Positions 1 to 8,761 of a stretch of DNA of 64,000 nucleotides are shown piece after piece. Origin of the DNA: an uncultured Colwellia sp. (GTDB taxonomy: Bacteria; Pseudomonadota; Gammaproteobacteria; Enterobacterales; Alteromonadaceae). Below the pieces are notes generated by a model. The model worked only from the letters and a program-made list of their open reading frames with translations, was not told the origin of the DNA and ran no database searches. Positions within the stretch are counted from its first letter, which is position 1. Every line of letters begins with the position of its first letter. The stretch is from assembly GCA_913062815.1 (NCBI GenBank), contig CAJXWZ010000018.1, positions 47,015 through 111,014 of the forward strand, read 5' to 3'. The position numbers and the translations under genes were made by a program.

Positions 1-1515
1 CAAAAAACAATTAATGACATTTTTGCCAAACTTGCTCAAGGTGAAATAAAGCTGCTTTATGTTGCACCTGAACGCCTCACTAATCGTTACTTTTTACAAG
101 GTTTAAGTGACCTACCATTGAGCATGTTTGCTATTGATGAAGCGCATTGTATCTCTCAGTGGGGGCATGATTTTAGACCTGCGTATACTCAATTACATGC
201 GTTAAAACAGTATTTTCCTCATGTACCCGTGATGGCATTAACCGCTACCGCAGATGTAACCACACGCAAAGATATCCTCGCTCAGTTATCACTAAATAAC
301 CCGTATATTCATCTGGATAGCTTTGACAGACCTAATATAAGATTTACATTAGCGCAAAAATATGACGGCGAAAAGCAAGTGTTGGGTTATGTTCGCAAGC
401 AAGCAGATGACTCGGGTATCATCTATTGTAATAGCCGATGGCAAGTTGAAAAATTGACGAAATATCTCGCTGCGTGTGGGGTGAATTGTGCTGCTTATCA
501 CGCCGGACTTGAAAGTGATATTCGTGCCCTGGTACAAGAAGGTTTTACTAAAGATAACATTCAGATAGTGGTAGCAACTGTCGCTTTTGGTTTAGGTATA
601 AATAAACCCAATGTGCGTTATGTTATACATTTTGAACCTCCTCGTACGTTAGAATCTTATTACCAAGAAATTGGTCGCGCTGGCCGCGATGGATTGCCTG
701 CTGAAGCTTTATTTTTAGTTGCAGATAAAGACATTTCTCGCATTAAAAAGCGCATCAGCGAAGGTGACAACTCAAAGCGGGTGAATGTGGAGATGCAACG
801 CTTTGCGGCTATGAGTGCTTTTGTTGACGCACAAACATGCCGTAGACAAGTAGTGCTCAATTATTTTGCTGAATTTACCCAACAAGGTTGTGGTAATTGC
901 GATATTTGTTTAGATCCACCGACTCAGTTCGACGCTACTCAAGCCGCACAAAAAGTATTGTCATGTGTATTTAGAATAAAGCAACAAGGTGATATTAATC
1001 ATGTTATTGATGTATTACGCGGTGAAAAAACTAACAAAGTAAAAAGCCTTGAGCATGATAAAGTGTCTACGTTTGCTATTGGCCAAGGTAAAACCCCTGG
1101 TTATTGGTTTGCCATTATTGGGCAACTTATTCATCTAGGTTACTTACAACAAGACATTGAACAACAATCTGCACTTTACTTGACTCAGGCATCAAGAAGC
1201 GTACTTAAAGCAACAGAGCCATTATTATTAGCAAGTCCAAGATTACAAAAAGCAAGCTATTGGCAAAGCCAGAGCCAACAGAAAACCTACGATAGAGCTT
1301 TATTTGCTAAATTACGTGAGTTAAGAAAAAACATTGCTGATGGCGAAGATATTGCACCCTTTATTGTTTTCAATGATGCTACTTTGTCAGAATTAGCGCG
1401 TATACAACCCGTATCGGCAGCACAAATGCTAGCCATCAGCGGTATTGGCGAAGTAAAATTATCACGTTATGGAAAAGTATTCATACAAACCATAAAAGAG
1501 CACCAAGGTGGTTAA
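1..1515 (+). CDS. recQ: ATP-dependent DNA helicase RecQ, 5'-truncated by the window edge
   Basis: RecQ unwinds DNA 3'-5' in recombination and repair. The frame is open from base 1, so the gene begins before the window; 504 residues are visible against about 610 for E. coli RecQ. The Walker A part is missing. The DEAH box lies in [16 protein letters not shown], followed by the second helicase domain with its EIGRAGRDG arginine-finger motif. The RQC zinc site follows (CRRQ, then CGNCDIC), and a C-terminal HRDC domain covers about the last 75 residues ([10 protein letters not shown] onward, with [11 protein letters not shown]). A strong rho-independent terminator follows directly. The family is certain; only the start is unseen. 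Confidence 0.97.
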   Translation, partial: QKTINDIFAKLAQGEIKLLYVAPERLTNRYFLQGLSDLPLSMFAIDEAHCISQWGHDFRPAYTQLHALKQYFPHVPVMALTATADVTTRKDILAQLSLNNPYIHLDSFDRPNIRFTLAQKYDGEKQVLGYVRKQADDSGIIYCNSRWQVEKLTKYLAACGVNCAAYHAGLESDIRALVQEGFTKDNIQIVVATVAFGLGINKPNVRYVIHFEPPRTLESYYQEIGRAGRDGLPAEALFLVADKDISRIKKRISEGDNSKRVNVEMQRFAAMSAFVDAQTCRRQVVLNYFAEFTQQGCGNCDICLDPPTQFDATQAAQKVLSCVFRIKQQGDINHVIDVLRGEKTNKVKSLEHDKVSTFAIGQGKTPGYWFAIIGQLIHLGYLQQDIEQQSALYLTQASRSVLKATEPLLLASPRLQKASYWQSQSQQKTYDRALFAKLRELRKNIADGEDIAPFIVFNDATLSELARIQPVSAAQMLAISGIGEVKLSRYGKVFIQTIKEHQGG

Positions 1516-1518
1516 ATC

Positions 1519-1544
1519 AAAAAAGCGCCAATAGGCGCTTTTTT
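1519..1544. terminator. Rho-independent terminator after recQ
   Basis: An AAAAAAGCGCC/GGCGCTTTTTT inverted repeat with a short ATA-type loop starts four bases after the recQ stop. The A-run on one side and T-run on the other let it work in both directions, between recQ and the convergent cytochrome gene. Confidence 0.88.
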
Positions 1545-1582
1545 CTTACGACTCAGAACATCTAGTATTGATTCAATAACTA

Positions 1583-1882
1583 TTACTTCAAGCCAGCATA
1601 ATATGCAGCTATATTATCCATATCGGCATCAGACAACGCCATAACCATGCCTTTCATAGTCGGATCATTACGCTTGCCAGATTTAAAGTCTTTAAGTTGT
1701 TTAGCTAAATAAGCTTCTTTTTGACCAGCAAGGTTAGGGTAAGTTGGCACAGCTGAAATGCCTGCAGCGCCATGACATGCACCACACATCATTGATTTAG
1801 CTTTACCAGCAGCAGCATCACCAGCGAAAGCAGGAGATGCCATCATTACGGTTGCAGCAAGTGCAAGAGTAAGTTTTTTCAT
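1583..1882 (-). CDS. Small monoheme class I cytochrome c (c4/c553-like unit)
   Basis: A periplasmic electron carrier of 99 residues. A signal peptide ([20 protein letters not shown]) is followed by one heme-attachment site CGACH at residues 33-37. The likely axial methionine is among M76, M79 and M81, just before the conserved LSDADM segment. The layout ([18 protein letters not shown], then YPNLAGQ, then KQLKDFKSG) closely matches each domain of the triheme cytochrome at 48918-49868, so it looks like a single-domain relative. An AGAGAG ribosome-binding site precedes ATG 1882. It stands alone and its redox partner cannot be read from the sequence. Confidence 0.9.
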   Translation of the reverse strand: MKKLTLALAATVMMASPAFAGDAAAGKAKSMMCGACHGAAGISAVPTYPNLAGQKEAYLAKQLKDFKSGKRNDPTMKGMVMALSDADMDNIAAYYAGLK

Positions 1883-2032
1883 AGTTATCGTCTCTCTTTG
1901 TTTATAAATTTATTTTTCTAAAATCAGTATATGAAAAATAGTGTATGCTGTCGTTCTTTTTTTGACTTAATATGGTGAATACTATCAAATATTCTGTCCA
2001 TTATTTGCGCTATATATATTTAAATTAATCAC

Positions 2033-2326
2033 ATGAAAATAAAAACAATACTCATTATCAATCAACAAATTAGCGTGATATTTGAACAAAGCTGGTTTCA
2101 AGAAGATATAGAAACACTCAGCCAATTAATATTGGTCAAGCTACCTAAACATATTATTAAAGAAGTTACCTTTGGAGCAGACCGAGAAAATATTCGTTTT
2201 CAATGGCAGCATGCTGAGTTTATGATGAACTTTGATTATTATAGCCAGTCATGTTGGATAAATGCTCAAGATGAAAACAGTCTTACCAACATAGAACCTT
2301 TATATAATTTTTTAACTAAGAGTTAG
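2033..2326 (+). CDS. Small conserved protein, possibly DUF3630 family
   Basis: A 97-residue protein with no signal peptide and no membrane segment. The central stretch FGADRENIRFQW and the later QSCWINAQDE recall the gammaproteobacterial DUF3630 family; that call rests on memory and is tentative. It ends seven bases before the start of the DUF523 gene, so the two are probably co-transcribed. No function is known and no catalytic motif is visible. The ribosome-binding site before ATG 2033 is weak. Confidence 0.65.
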   Translation: MKIKTILIINQQISVIFEQSWFQEDIETLSQLILVKLPKHIIKEVTFGADRENIRFQWQHAEFMMNFDYYSQSCWINAQDENSLTNIEPLYNFLTKS

Positions 2327-2333
2327 TACAATA

Positions 2334-2798
2334 ATGTTTGATAAAATACTCATTAGCCGTTGTTTGTTAGGCGAAAATGTTCGTTACAATAGCGAAATTA
2401 TTTCACTAAAGCATACTTTGCTAAACCTCTGGCAACAACAAAACCGTTTCATACCTATATGCCCTGAAGTTGCTGGTGGTTTACCGGTACCACGAGAGCC
2501 AGCAGAAATTCAATTATCTGAAAATTTAATTACAACAATTTCTGGTCAAGATGTTAGTAAGCAATTTCATCGAGGTGCACAATTAGCACTCACACTTTGC
2601 CAGCAACATCACATTAGATTTGCACTATTAAAAGAATCTAGTCCGTCATGTGGCAGCACACATATTTACGATGGTTCATTTACAAATCAGAAAATTCTAG
2701 GTCAAGGAGTGACGAGTAAGTTACTTACACAAGCGGGTATTAAAGTATATTCTGAGAATAATCTAGCAGAGTTAGCAGCAATGTTAGATAAAGCATAA
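2334..2798 (+). CDS. DUF523 family Fe-S protein (TudS-type thiouracil desulfurase family)
   Basis: A 154-residue protein that covers the DUF523 domain end to end. Three cysteines sit in the family's conserved blocks: C10 in SRCLLG, C43 in CPEVAGGLPVPREPAEI, and C106 in ESSPSCGS. In the characterised member TudS, three cysteines at equivalent places hold a [4Fe-4S] cluster that removes sulfur from 2-thiouracil. Assigning that reaction here is inference from the family. It is probably translated from the same message as the small gene seven bases upstream. Its 3' end lies only five bases from the end of the convergent GGDEF gene. Confidence 0.88.
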   Translation: MFDKILISRCLLGENVRYNSEIISLKHTLLNLWQQQNRFIPICPEVAGGLPVPREPAEIQLSENLITTISGQDVSKQFHRGAQLALTLCQQHHIRFALLKESSPSCGSTHIYDGSFTNQKILGQGVTSKLLTQAGIKVYSENNLAELAAMLDKA

Positions 2799-2803
2799 GC
2801 TTT

Positions 2804-3793
2804 CTATTTTCTATTTTCTATCGGTTTCTTTATCGCTTTACGACTTCTATTAATAAAATGATTAAGCCCTTCTTTGCTTTTCATTTCACCAATGCCACAA
2901 GAAATACTCATTTTTGGCAATCTTACACCTGATTGAATACTTACAAAGCGAAGTTTTTCAACACCTTGCTTTATTTTCTCTGCAATCTCACTAGCGATTC
3001 CTCCATCTACATCAGGTAATAATACAATAAACTCATCACTTCCTGAACGTACCGGTAACCCACTATCATCAACATAACTTGAAACTTTTTTAGCAATTTT
3101 AGATAAAATAACATCGCCAATTAATGCACCAAAACGATCACTAAATTGCTTAAAATGATCAACGCTAATCACAATTGCGGCAATGCCTCGTTCAGAATTT
3201 TCACCTAGCCAAGTGTCTACATGTTTTGACATGGCTTTTCGATTGTACATACCCGTAACAGGGTCAAGGTATATTTCTTGTCGTACTTCTTCAAGCTCAG
3301 CTTCTAACGCTTGAGTTTGCAATTGGGATAGTTCTAACTGTTCAACTAATGCTTGTTGTTGCTTTTTAAAGGCGGTAGATGCATGGTGCAGCTTAGCGAT
3401 AGCTGATTTAACTTCACCTTTATTATTCGACATTAAGGCAGGAATATTATCATCTAATTGCTCAATTAACGTTTGTGCGCCAGCACTGGATACTTGACAG
3501 TTTTCTTGAATTTGCGTGAACAAGTGCGAAAGATCACTTATGATTTCATCACGAAATTTACTTTGTTCAAGTAAATGCTCTTTATATAACTGCTCCATAA
3601 AGAAGCCATCTAAAGATTTGCCTGATAACAAGATTCGTTTGATACTTGCCGTTAGAATAGGTTTGTTTTTTTTACAATATTCATAACTCACGGCATAATT
3701 TATTGGATTCACAGGCAAATGCCACTGATGCAGTTGAGCAACCGCCAGTGTCATGGTTTTCTTTGCTTGACTTATAGAATCGTGATACTTCAC
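2804..3793 (-). CDS. GGDEF-domain protein with degenerate active site
   Basis: A cytoplasmic protein of 329 residues. About 140 N-terminal residues match no domain I recognise, then comes a coiled coil (about 140-175), then a GGDEF domain (about 176-329) starting at the usual DPVTGMYNR. Aligned by eye to PleD, the signature is GSDEF (251-255). The first metal-binding Asp (PleD D327) is S210, and the guanine-contacting Asn (PleD N335) is S218; D227, matching PleD D344, is kept. The inhibitory RxxD site is absent (DDSG). Diguanylate cyclase activity is therefore doubtful; a regulatory or GTP-binding role is possible. No signal peptide or TM segment is seen. Confidence 0.85.
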   Translation of the reverse strand: MKYHDSISQAKKTMTLAVAQLHQWHLPVNPINYAVSYEYCKKNKPILTASIKRILLSGKSLDGFFMEQLYKEHLLEQSKFRDEIISDLSHLFTQIQENCQVSSAGAQTLIEQLDDNIPALMSNNKGEVKSAIAKLHHASTAFKKQQQALVEQLELSQLQTQALEAELEEVRQEIYLDPVTGMYNRKAMSKHVDTWLGENSERGIAAIVISVDHFKQFSDRFGALIGDVILSKIAKKVSSYVDDSGLPVRSGSDEFIVLLPDVDGGIASEIAEKIKQGVEKLRFVSIQSGVRLPKMSISCGIGEMKSKEGLNHFINRSRKAIKKPIENRK

Positions 3794-3955
3794 CGATTCA
3801 CCCCTGTATAACTTACGCTATAATGATCTATGCCATCTACCACACTATTCTCTAGTATCTGCAAGCAAATATCTACACAATTTATGTAATATGTCTGTTA
3901 CGTTTACTTGCAAGTCTGTTAAAGTATCGGCTCTTCTGCTGCAGAGTCATTAAAA

Positions 3956-5752
3956 ATGAAATTTCTTTTCCCATTGCTTGTTAGTTTTCTCCTTATTAGT
4001 TGCAGTCAAACATCAAATAAAACACCTGAGGACTCACTAGCATCAGCAAGTAAAAGCGATCACCAGTTACAACAATTGATTAGAACTTATCAACAGTTTT
4101 ATCAACAATCCAGTCCTTTTAATGACCCACAAGAAGGTGGGAATAACGGTAAACTTCCTAACTTATCGGCAGAATTTTTAGCTAAACAACAGCTTAAACG
4201 TCAAAATATATATAGAGCATTAACTAATATTGATGAACAAGAACTAAACTCTGCAAATCAGATTAATAGTGCGGTATTAGCCTATTTCCTAAAGAATCAA
4301 ATTGATAGTTATGAGAACAAAGAGCATTTCATGCCTCTTACTTCTGAATCAGGCTTTCATGTTTGGATAAGTAATATCAGTCAACAAGTCAATTTAAAAT
4401 CAGCACAAGATTATCGTGATTATTTAGCGAAACTTAGTGCGATCCCACATTATTTTGCACAACAAATTACATGGATGAATGAAGGAATTAAAGCAGGTAT
4501 TACCCAACCCAAAGTAGTTCTTAAGGGGTTTGAACAATCTATTACTGCATTTATTAAAGAAGACGTAACACAAAGCATTTATTTTAAGCCTTTATTAAAA
4601 ATGTCTAGCCATATTTCACCATCACTGCAACAAAGTATTAAAGAGGAAGCTAAGCAAATAATCAGTGATAAAATAATGCCAACTTATCAGCAGTATTACG
4701 AATTTATGGTTAACCGATATCAAATACATGCACGTGATAATATTGCTGCCACTTCACTTCCTAATGGTAAAAGCTATTATCAAAACCGTGTTGAACATTA
4801 CACAACGCTTGACATAACTGCAGATCAGGTTCACCAAAAAGGCTTAGCCGAAGTTAAACGCATTCGAGCTGAAATGAATGAAATTATAAAACAAGTTGAG
4901 TTTGAAGGTGACTTTAAGGCATTTCTAAACTTTTTGCGTAATGATGCGAGATTTTATGCAAAAACACCGGTAGATTTATTAAAAGAAGCTTCTTACATTG
5001 CTAAAAAAATGGATGCGAAGCTACCTACTTTATTCAAGACATTACCAAGAACGCCTTATGGTGTGATTGAAGTACCGGCTAATATTGCCCCAAAATATAC
5101 AACAGGGCGCTACTCAGGACCTGCTCGAGATGATCAAGCAGGCAACTATTGGGTCAATACTTATCGTTTAGATAGAAGGCCGCTATATGTATTACCTGCA
5201 CTGACCTTACATGAAGCAGTTCCAGGCCATCATTTGCAAGGCTCAATTGCACAAGAAATGGAAAATGTGCCAAAATTTAGAAATCGTATCTACATCTCTG
5301 CTTTTGGTGAAGGATGGGGATTATATTCAGAATATTTGGGTATTGAAGCTGGCATTTATGAAACACCATATCAAAATTTCGGTCGTTTAACTTATGAAAT
5401 GTGGCGAGCATGCCGTTTAGTCGTTGATACTGGTATGCATGCAAAGGGTTGGTCTAGAAAACAAGCTATTGATTATCTTGCTGACAATACCGCACTGTCA
5501 CTTCATAATGTACAAACAGAGATAGATAGATACATTTCATGGCCAGGCCAAGCGTTATCATACAAAATTGGCGAATTAACCATTAAACGTTTACGTAAAA
5601 ATGCTGAACAGGTTTTAGGTGAAAAATTTGATTTACGCGATTTTCATGACCAGATATTAAAAAATGGTTCAATGCCTTTGAATATGCTAGAAAAAGTGAT
5701 TGGCGATTATATTATCAGTGTTAAATCAGCTATCGAAGATAAGACAGAATAA
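3956..5752 (+). CDS. DUF885 family lipoprotein, putative zinc metallopeptidase
   Basis: 598 residues. A lipoprotein signal ends in the lipobox LISC (Cys about 16), so the protein is probably anchored in the envelope and faces the periplasm or outside. The metallopeptidase-like motif HEAVPGHH is at residues 419-426, and a downstream GEGWGLYSEYLG places a third ligand-type glutamate near E452. This matches the DUF885 family, whose members are putative zinc carboxypeptidases; the substrate is unknown. The gene is monocistronic. Its 3' flank is covered by a minus-strand RNA element at about 5800-6000. Confidence 0.88.
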   Translation: MKFLFPLLVSFLLISCSQTSNKTPEDSLASASKSDHQLQQLIRTYQQFYQQSSPFNDPQEGGNNGKLPNLSAEFLAKQQLKRQNIYRALTNIDEQELNSANQINSAVLAYFLKNQIDSYENKEHFMPLTSESGFHVWISNISQQVNLKSAQDYRDYLAKLSAIPHYFAQQITWMNEGIKAGITQPKVVLKGFEQSITAFIKEDVTQSIYFKPLLKMSSHISPSLQQSIKEEAKQIISDKIMPTYQQYYEFMVNRYQIHARDNIAATSLPNGKSYYQNRVEHYTTLDITADQVHQKGLAEVKRIRAEMNEIIKQVEFEGDFKAFLNFLRNDARFYAKTPVDLLKEASYIAKKMDAKLPTLFKTLPRTPYGVIEVPANIAPKYTTGRYSGPARDDQAGNYWVNTYRLDRRPLYVLPALTLHEAVPGHHLQGSIAQEMENVPKFRNRIYISAFGEGWGLYSEYLGIEAGIYETPYQNFGRLTYEMWRACRLVVDTGMHAKGWSRKQAIDYLADNTALSLHNVQTEIDRYISWPGQALSYKIGELTIKRLRKNAEQVLGEKFDLRDFHDQILKNGSMPLNMLEKVIGDYIISVKSAIEDKTE

Positions 5753-5804
5753 ATCTTATAGAAAAACTGAATTAAGTATTAATAACAATTAAGGCAAGGA
5801 AGCC

Positions 5805-5819
5805 ACGCAAAGTAAACCG
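5805..5819 (-). promoter_or_regulatory. Anti-aptamer sequence of the c-di-GMP riboswitch
   Basis: Read on the minus strand, this stretch (CGGTTTACTTTGCGT) is complementary to the aptamer core at 5908-5921 (ACGCAAAGTAACCG): 11 contiguous pairs, one bulged base, then three more pairs. Pairing would disrupt the conserved ACGCAAAG joining segment and P3, so the two folds are mutually exclusive. That is the logic of a riboswitch expression platform. The mechanism is inferred; only the complementarity is seen. Confidence 0.6.
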
Positions 5820-5874
5820 AAGAAACAGACAGAAAGCTGTTTAAAATAGAAGAGCCCCCACTACATCTAAATTT

Positions 5875-5950
5875 GGCAGTCCCGCTGTCATAGGTTTCCC
5901 GTTAGACCGGTTACTTTGCGTCTCTAGCTTTCGCTAGATTTGCCCTTGTC
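5875..5950 (-). ncRNA. Cyclic-di-GMP-I (GEMM-I) riboswitch aptamer, orphan
   Basis: The minus-strand RNA matches the GEMM-I pattern in order. First comes GGGCAAA (5938-5944). Next is a perfect P2 hairpin TCTAGC-GAAA-GCTAGA (5923-5938) with the GNRA tetraloop. Then come the invariant GACGCAAAG (5914-5922) and CCGGTCTAA (5902-5910). Last are CCTATGACAGC and GGGACTGCC (ending 5875), where TGCC can close P1 with GGCA. P3 can pair CCG-GUC with GAC-AG-CGG. A near-consensus promoter lies just upstream. No minus-strand gene follows: transcription runs antisense into the DUF885 gene. The family call is by eye against the known consensus. Confidence 0.82.
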
Positions 5951-5971
5951 GAGCTTTAGCAGCTCAAGTTC

Positions 5972-5999
5972 ATTATAATCCCTGTTTATTATTTGTAAA
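5972..5999 (-). promoter_or_regulatory. Sigma-70 promoter driving the minus-strand c-di-GMP riboswitch
   Basis: On the minus strand TTTACA (5994-5999) and TATAAT (5972-5977) are separated by 16 bases: five of six and six of six matches to consensus. The predicted start near 5965 falls at a small GAGCT/AGCTC hairpin (5951-5965) directly before the aptamer. Confidence 0.7.
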
Positions 6000-6078
6000 C
6001 AAAAAACTAACATCTAAGCGTAAATCACGTTAAAATAGTCTGTGTGTTTTTTATAACTATGTGTTTTCATTAAGATTT

Positions 6079-7962
6079 ATGATTAAAAAAATATTTAGTT
6101 TTTTCGCTTTCACCTTAACCTTTGCTCTTTTTGCTTTGAGTTTCGGTATTTTGGCGAGCGAAAATGAGCCTCAATCACCAGAGCAACTTATTGCAGAGGT
6201 CGAATATTTATTTAAAACAAGCTCTGAGACACTCAATTACAGTCAAGTGGTTGAATTAAGTAATAAGATAATCATACAGAGAGAAAAATACCCCAGTGAC
6301 ACGTTAGCAAAAACTTATTTATTACTTTCTAATGTTGCTGTTAATAAAGGAGAAATGGAAACAGCCTTGCAATTTGTACAGGACGGTTTAGCAGTATCTT
6401 CACGTTATCAAAAAACACAACTGTGCTTACAAATAAAATTGGCGAGTATACTTTCCGCTAAAAAACAATATCAGCAGTTATTAATAACCGCTCAAACTGC
6501 GATAAATATGCCACAAGATACTGACGACATTAAATACTACTTATTTGCGTTAAGTTATAGAAGCGTCGCTTATGCGATGTTAAATCAGCATCAGGATGCG
6601 CTTACTGATTTACAACAAATAGAATCAATTATCGAACAAAATGCGGCTTTTGCTGAGCATACCTCTCTATTAACTATTCTCGCAAACGCATATTTTCATT
6701 TAGGTGATTTCCAAACCGCCTTAACAGTACAGTTAAAGATATTGAAGTTGCGCTTTAATTTAAATAAATTAGCATCAGTCGATCAAACTTATTATCACTT
6801 GGCTAACGCCTATTTTAAATTGAATCGATTTAATGATGCCTTTAATGCTTACTGGGAAGCTAAAAGTTATGCTGAAAAAAAGTCAGCTCCTATCTATGTT
6901 GCTCACGCACGACAAGGTTTAGGGTTAACGTTAATGCAACAAAAACAATTTGTAGAGGCTGAAAAGGAAATTTTAGCCGCTAAAGCAATATTTTATCAAC
7001 ACAACTTAGTAAGCTCCTATTTAGAAACCCTTGTCTCTTTAGTACAAATTAAAAATTTATTAAATCAAGATATTGCGGCAGTCACACTATTAAACGAAGC
7101 TGAAAAATTATCAACTACTGTTGCGCTATCCGGTGATTATATAATTATATATCAGTTGCTTGCCAACATGCACAGAAATGGCACTAATATACGTAAAGCA
7201 TACTTTTGGCAGAGAAAGTATAGTGAAGCATTATTGCAAACGAATGCTCAATATACCTCAAATTTTCAAGCGTCTTACAACGAATCTATTAGTCTAAATC
7301 CAACTAAACAGTCTATTGCCAGTAACCAAACGAGACAATTAGCACTAAGACTTGCCGAGCAAAGCGAACTAGCAAGCTCTTTTTCACAAAAATATCAATT
7401 GCAACAAACAACTATCCTGATTTTATCTTGTATTGCGTTACTCCTTTTTGGTGCAGCTATCTTCTTATGGTTAAGGTATCGAAGTAAAAAGCTAAAGAGT
7501 ACATATGAAGCCCTAGAAAAACCTAGTTATATGGTAGCTAGCCCTATTCAAACTAAGCAGTTGTACCAACGAAGTTTTAATATGGCGAGAAATTATGCTT
7601 ATCCTCTTACGTTAGGTTATATTTCCATTGCAAACTGGCAGGAGCTGACCTTTCAATTTAACAAAAAAATAGTTGATGAAGTAAGCCGAGAAATAGCCAG
7701 TTTAATTAATAATCATATCAATGAGTTTGAACATGTCGGTATGATTAACGAAGGAGAGTACCTGCTAGTTTTTCCTCATCAAAATGCTACAAGTGCCACA
7801 ATCAAGATGGAAAAATTAATATCTGCGCTTAAACTGCAATTTTTTGCCAACTTAGGGACGTTTTCAGTTACAATTGCCTATTCTGTTGAAAGTCCTAATT
7901 TTCAAGATATTGACCCATATATTTTTCTATCACAATTAAGTGGTTCTATAAAAATAGCCTAA
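6079..7962 (+). CDS. TPR protein with TM segment and degenerate GGDEF-like C-terminus
   Basis: 627 residues from ATG 6079, chosen because it gives a clean signal peptide (MIKKIFSFFAFTLTFALFAL...ASE); a GTG at 6061 is the alternative. An exported region of tetratricopeptide-like repeats fills about residues 30-420. One TM helix (about 450-470, TTILILSCIALLLFGAAIFLWL) follows. The roughly 150-residue cytoplasmic tail has the shape of a GGDEF domain, but the signature position reads NEGEYLLVFP and the metal-binding Asp is missing, so no cyclase activity is expected. It probably senses through the TPR part and signals through the tail. The small membrane protein 15 bases downstream is likely co-expressed. 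Confidence 0.75.
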   Translation: MIKKIFSFFAFTLTFALFALSFGILASENEPQSPEQLIAEVEYLFKTSSETLNYSQVVELSNKIIIQREKYPSDTLAKTYLLLSNVAVNKGEMETALQFVQDGLAVSSRYQKTQLCLQIKLASILSAKKQYQQLLITAQTAINMPQDTDDIKYYLFALSYRSVAYAMLNQHQDALTDLQQIESIIEQNAAFAEHTSLLTILANAYFHLGDFQTALTVQLKILKLRFNLNKLASVDQTYYHLANAYFKLNRFNDAFNAYWEAKSYAEKKSAPIYVAHARQGLGLTLMQQKQFVEAEKEILAAKAIFYQHNLVSSYLETLVSLVQIKNLLNQDIAAVTLLNEAEKLSTTVALSGDYIIIYQLLANMHRNGTNIRKAYFWQRKYSEALLQTNAQYTSNFQASYNESISLNPTKQSIASNQTRQLALRLAEQSELASSFSQKYQLQQTTILILSCIALLLFGAAIFLWLRYRSKKLKSTYEALEKPSYMVASPIQTKQLYQRSFNMARNYAYPLTLGYISIANWQELTFQFNKKIVDEVSREIASLINNHINEFEHVGMINEGEYLLVFPHQNATSATIKMEKLISALKLQFFANLGTFSVTIAYSVESPNFQDIDPYIFLSQLSGSIKIA

Positions 7963-7977
7963 AAACCAGGTACACTT

Positions 7978-8493
7978 ATGATAGCCGTTTTACTGATAAC
8001 TGCCCTCTTTGTAATACTCAGCGTGTATTTCTTTTTTCGTGCTGAAAAATTACAACGCCAGATGATAACCCTTAAGCGAGACACTGCTAAAATTAAAAGT
8101 GAAAACCAAGTTTTATCAAAGTCGATGGGACTAATAGCTAGCAATAATGAAGAGTTTGCCAAGAATAGGCTTCAGCTATTACTTAATAAATATCAAGAGC
8201 ACGATGTATTAGATGAGCTAGCACTTATAGAGCCTTTTATAAATAATTACTCGCAAATATTTAAAGAGTGTTTATTGAAAAAAGGGAAATTACATAGCGC
8301 CACTAGAAAGTGTTTTTCAAGTCAAGAAGAAGAACTTTATAAAGTGTTTTTTGAGAAAATCATTAAAAACGACACTAAAGTTCAACGCCTTTGGAACAGT
8401 AATAATTTTATTGGTTTTGTATCTTTAGCTGAGGCACTCTTAGTTAAATACGAAGAGCAGTTACAAGAAAATATTGAAACAGAGGATTCTTAA
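7978..8493 (+). CDS. Small membrane-anchored coiled-coil protein, unknown function
   Basis: 171 residues. An N-terminal TM helix (about 2-21) has almost no N-terminal extension. It is followed by a charged coiled-coil stretch (about 22-55) and a helical cytoplasmic domain with no motif I recognise. Two cysteines (in KECLLKK and RKCFSS) stand out. The start is ATG 7978 with AGGT upstream, 15 bases after the TPR/GGDEF-like gene, so the two are probably one operon and may act together at the membrane. I do not know the family. Confidence 0.6.
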   Translation: MIAVLLITALFVILSVYFFFRAEKLQRQMITLKRDTAKIKSENQVLSKSMGLIASNNEEFAKNRLQLLLNKYQEHDVLDELALIEPFINNYSQIFKECLLKKGKLHSATRKCFSSQEEELYKVFFEKIIKNDTKVQRLWNSNNFIGFVSLAEALLVKYEEQLQENIETEDS

Positions 8494-8503
8494 ATAAGGG
8501 TAC

Positions 8504-8761
8504 TTAATCTCTGATCACAATATCTGGGGAAGTGTTTATCTCACCTTCACTTGAAATCGTAGCCGCATTACCATTACATAACAATATAGCTAGATTTCCA
8601 GTATTACTATTACGAATATAAGTTAGATCATAACCAAACTGGGTCAAGCTACTCGCTGCAAATTTTTGGGCTAAAGACAGTTTATTCCATAAAGTTTCAG
8701 CAACAATATTATTTTGCTGTCGTCTTTCTAGTAAAACTTCTCTTTGAACTGTCGCTTGCAT
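8504..8761 (-). CDS. Small protein of unknown function
   Basis: 85 residues, soluble, no signal peptide. An AGAGGT ribosome-binding site sits just before ATG 8761. The N-terminal third is helical and charged (REVLLERRQQ), the rest looks like a small mixed fold (GYDLTYIRNSNTGNLAILLCNG). It is convergent with the upstream operon, with a ten-base gap. I do not recognise the family; the compact spacing and good ribosome-binding site argue that it is real. Confidence 0.55.
   Translation of the reverse strand: MQATVQREVLLERRQQNNIVAETLWNKLSLAQKFAASSLTQFGYDLTYIRNSNTGNLAILLCNGNAATISSEGEINTSPDIVIRD

Larger units (their letters stand above)
5753..6078. other. Intergenic region holding a minus-strand c-di-GMP riboswitch
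   Basis: This gap between the DUF885 gene and the TPR gene contains no protein-coding frame worth calling. It holds a minus-strand promoter, a GEMM-I aptamer and a downstream sequence complementary to the aptamer core, each listed separately. Confidence 0.8.

Noticed and set aside
5800..5870. A second GEMM-like aptamer on the plus strand (GGCAAGGAAGCCACGCAAAG)
   Set aside because: It shares ACGCAAAG but lacks the P2 tetraloop hairpin and the rest of the consensus; it is better explained as the complement-bearing anti-aptamer of the minus-strand element.
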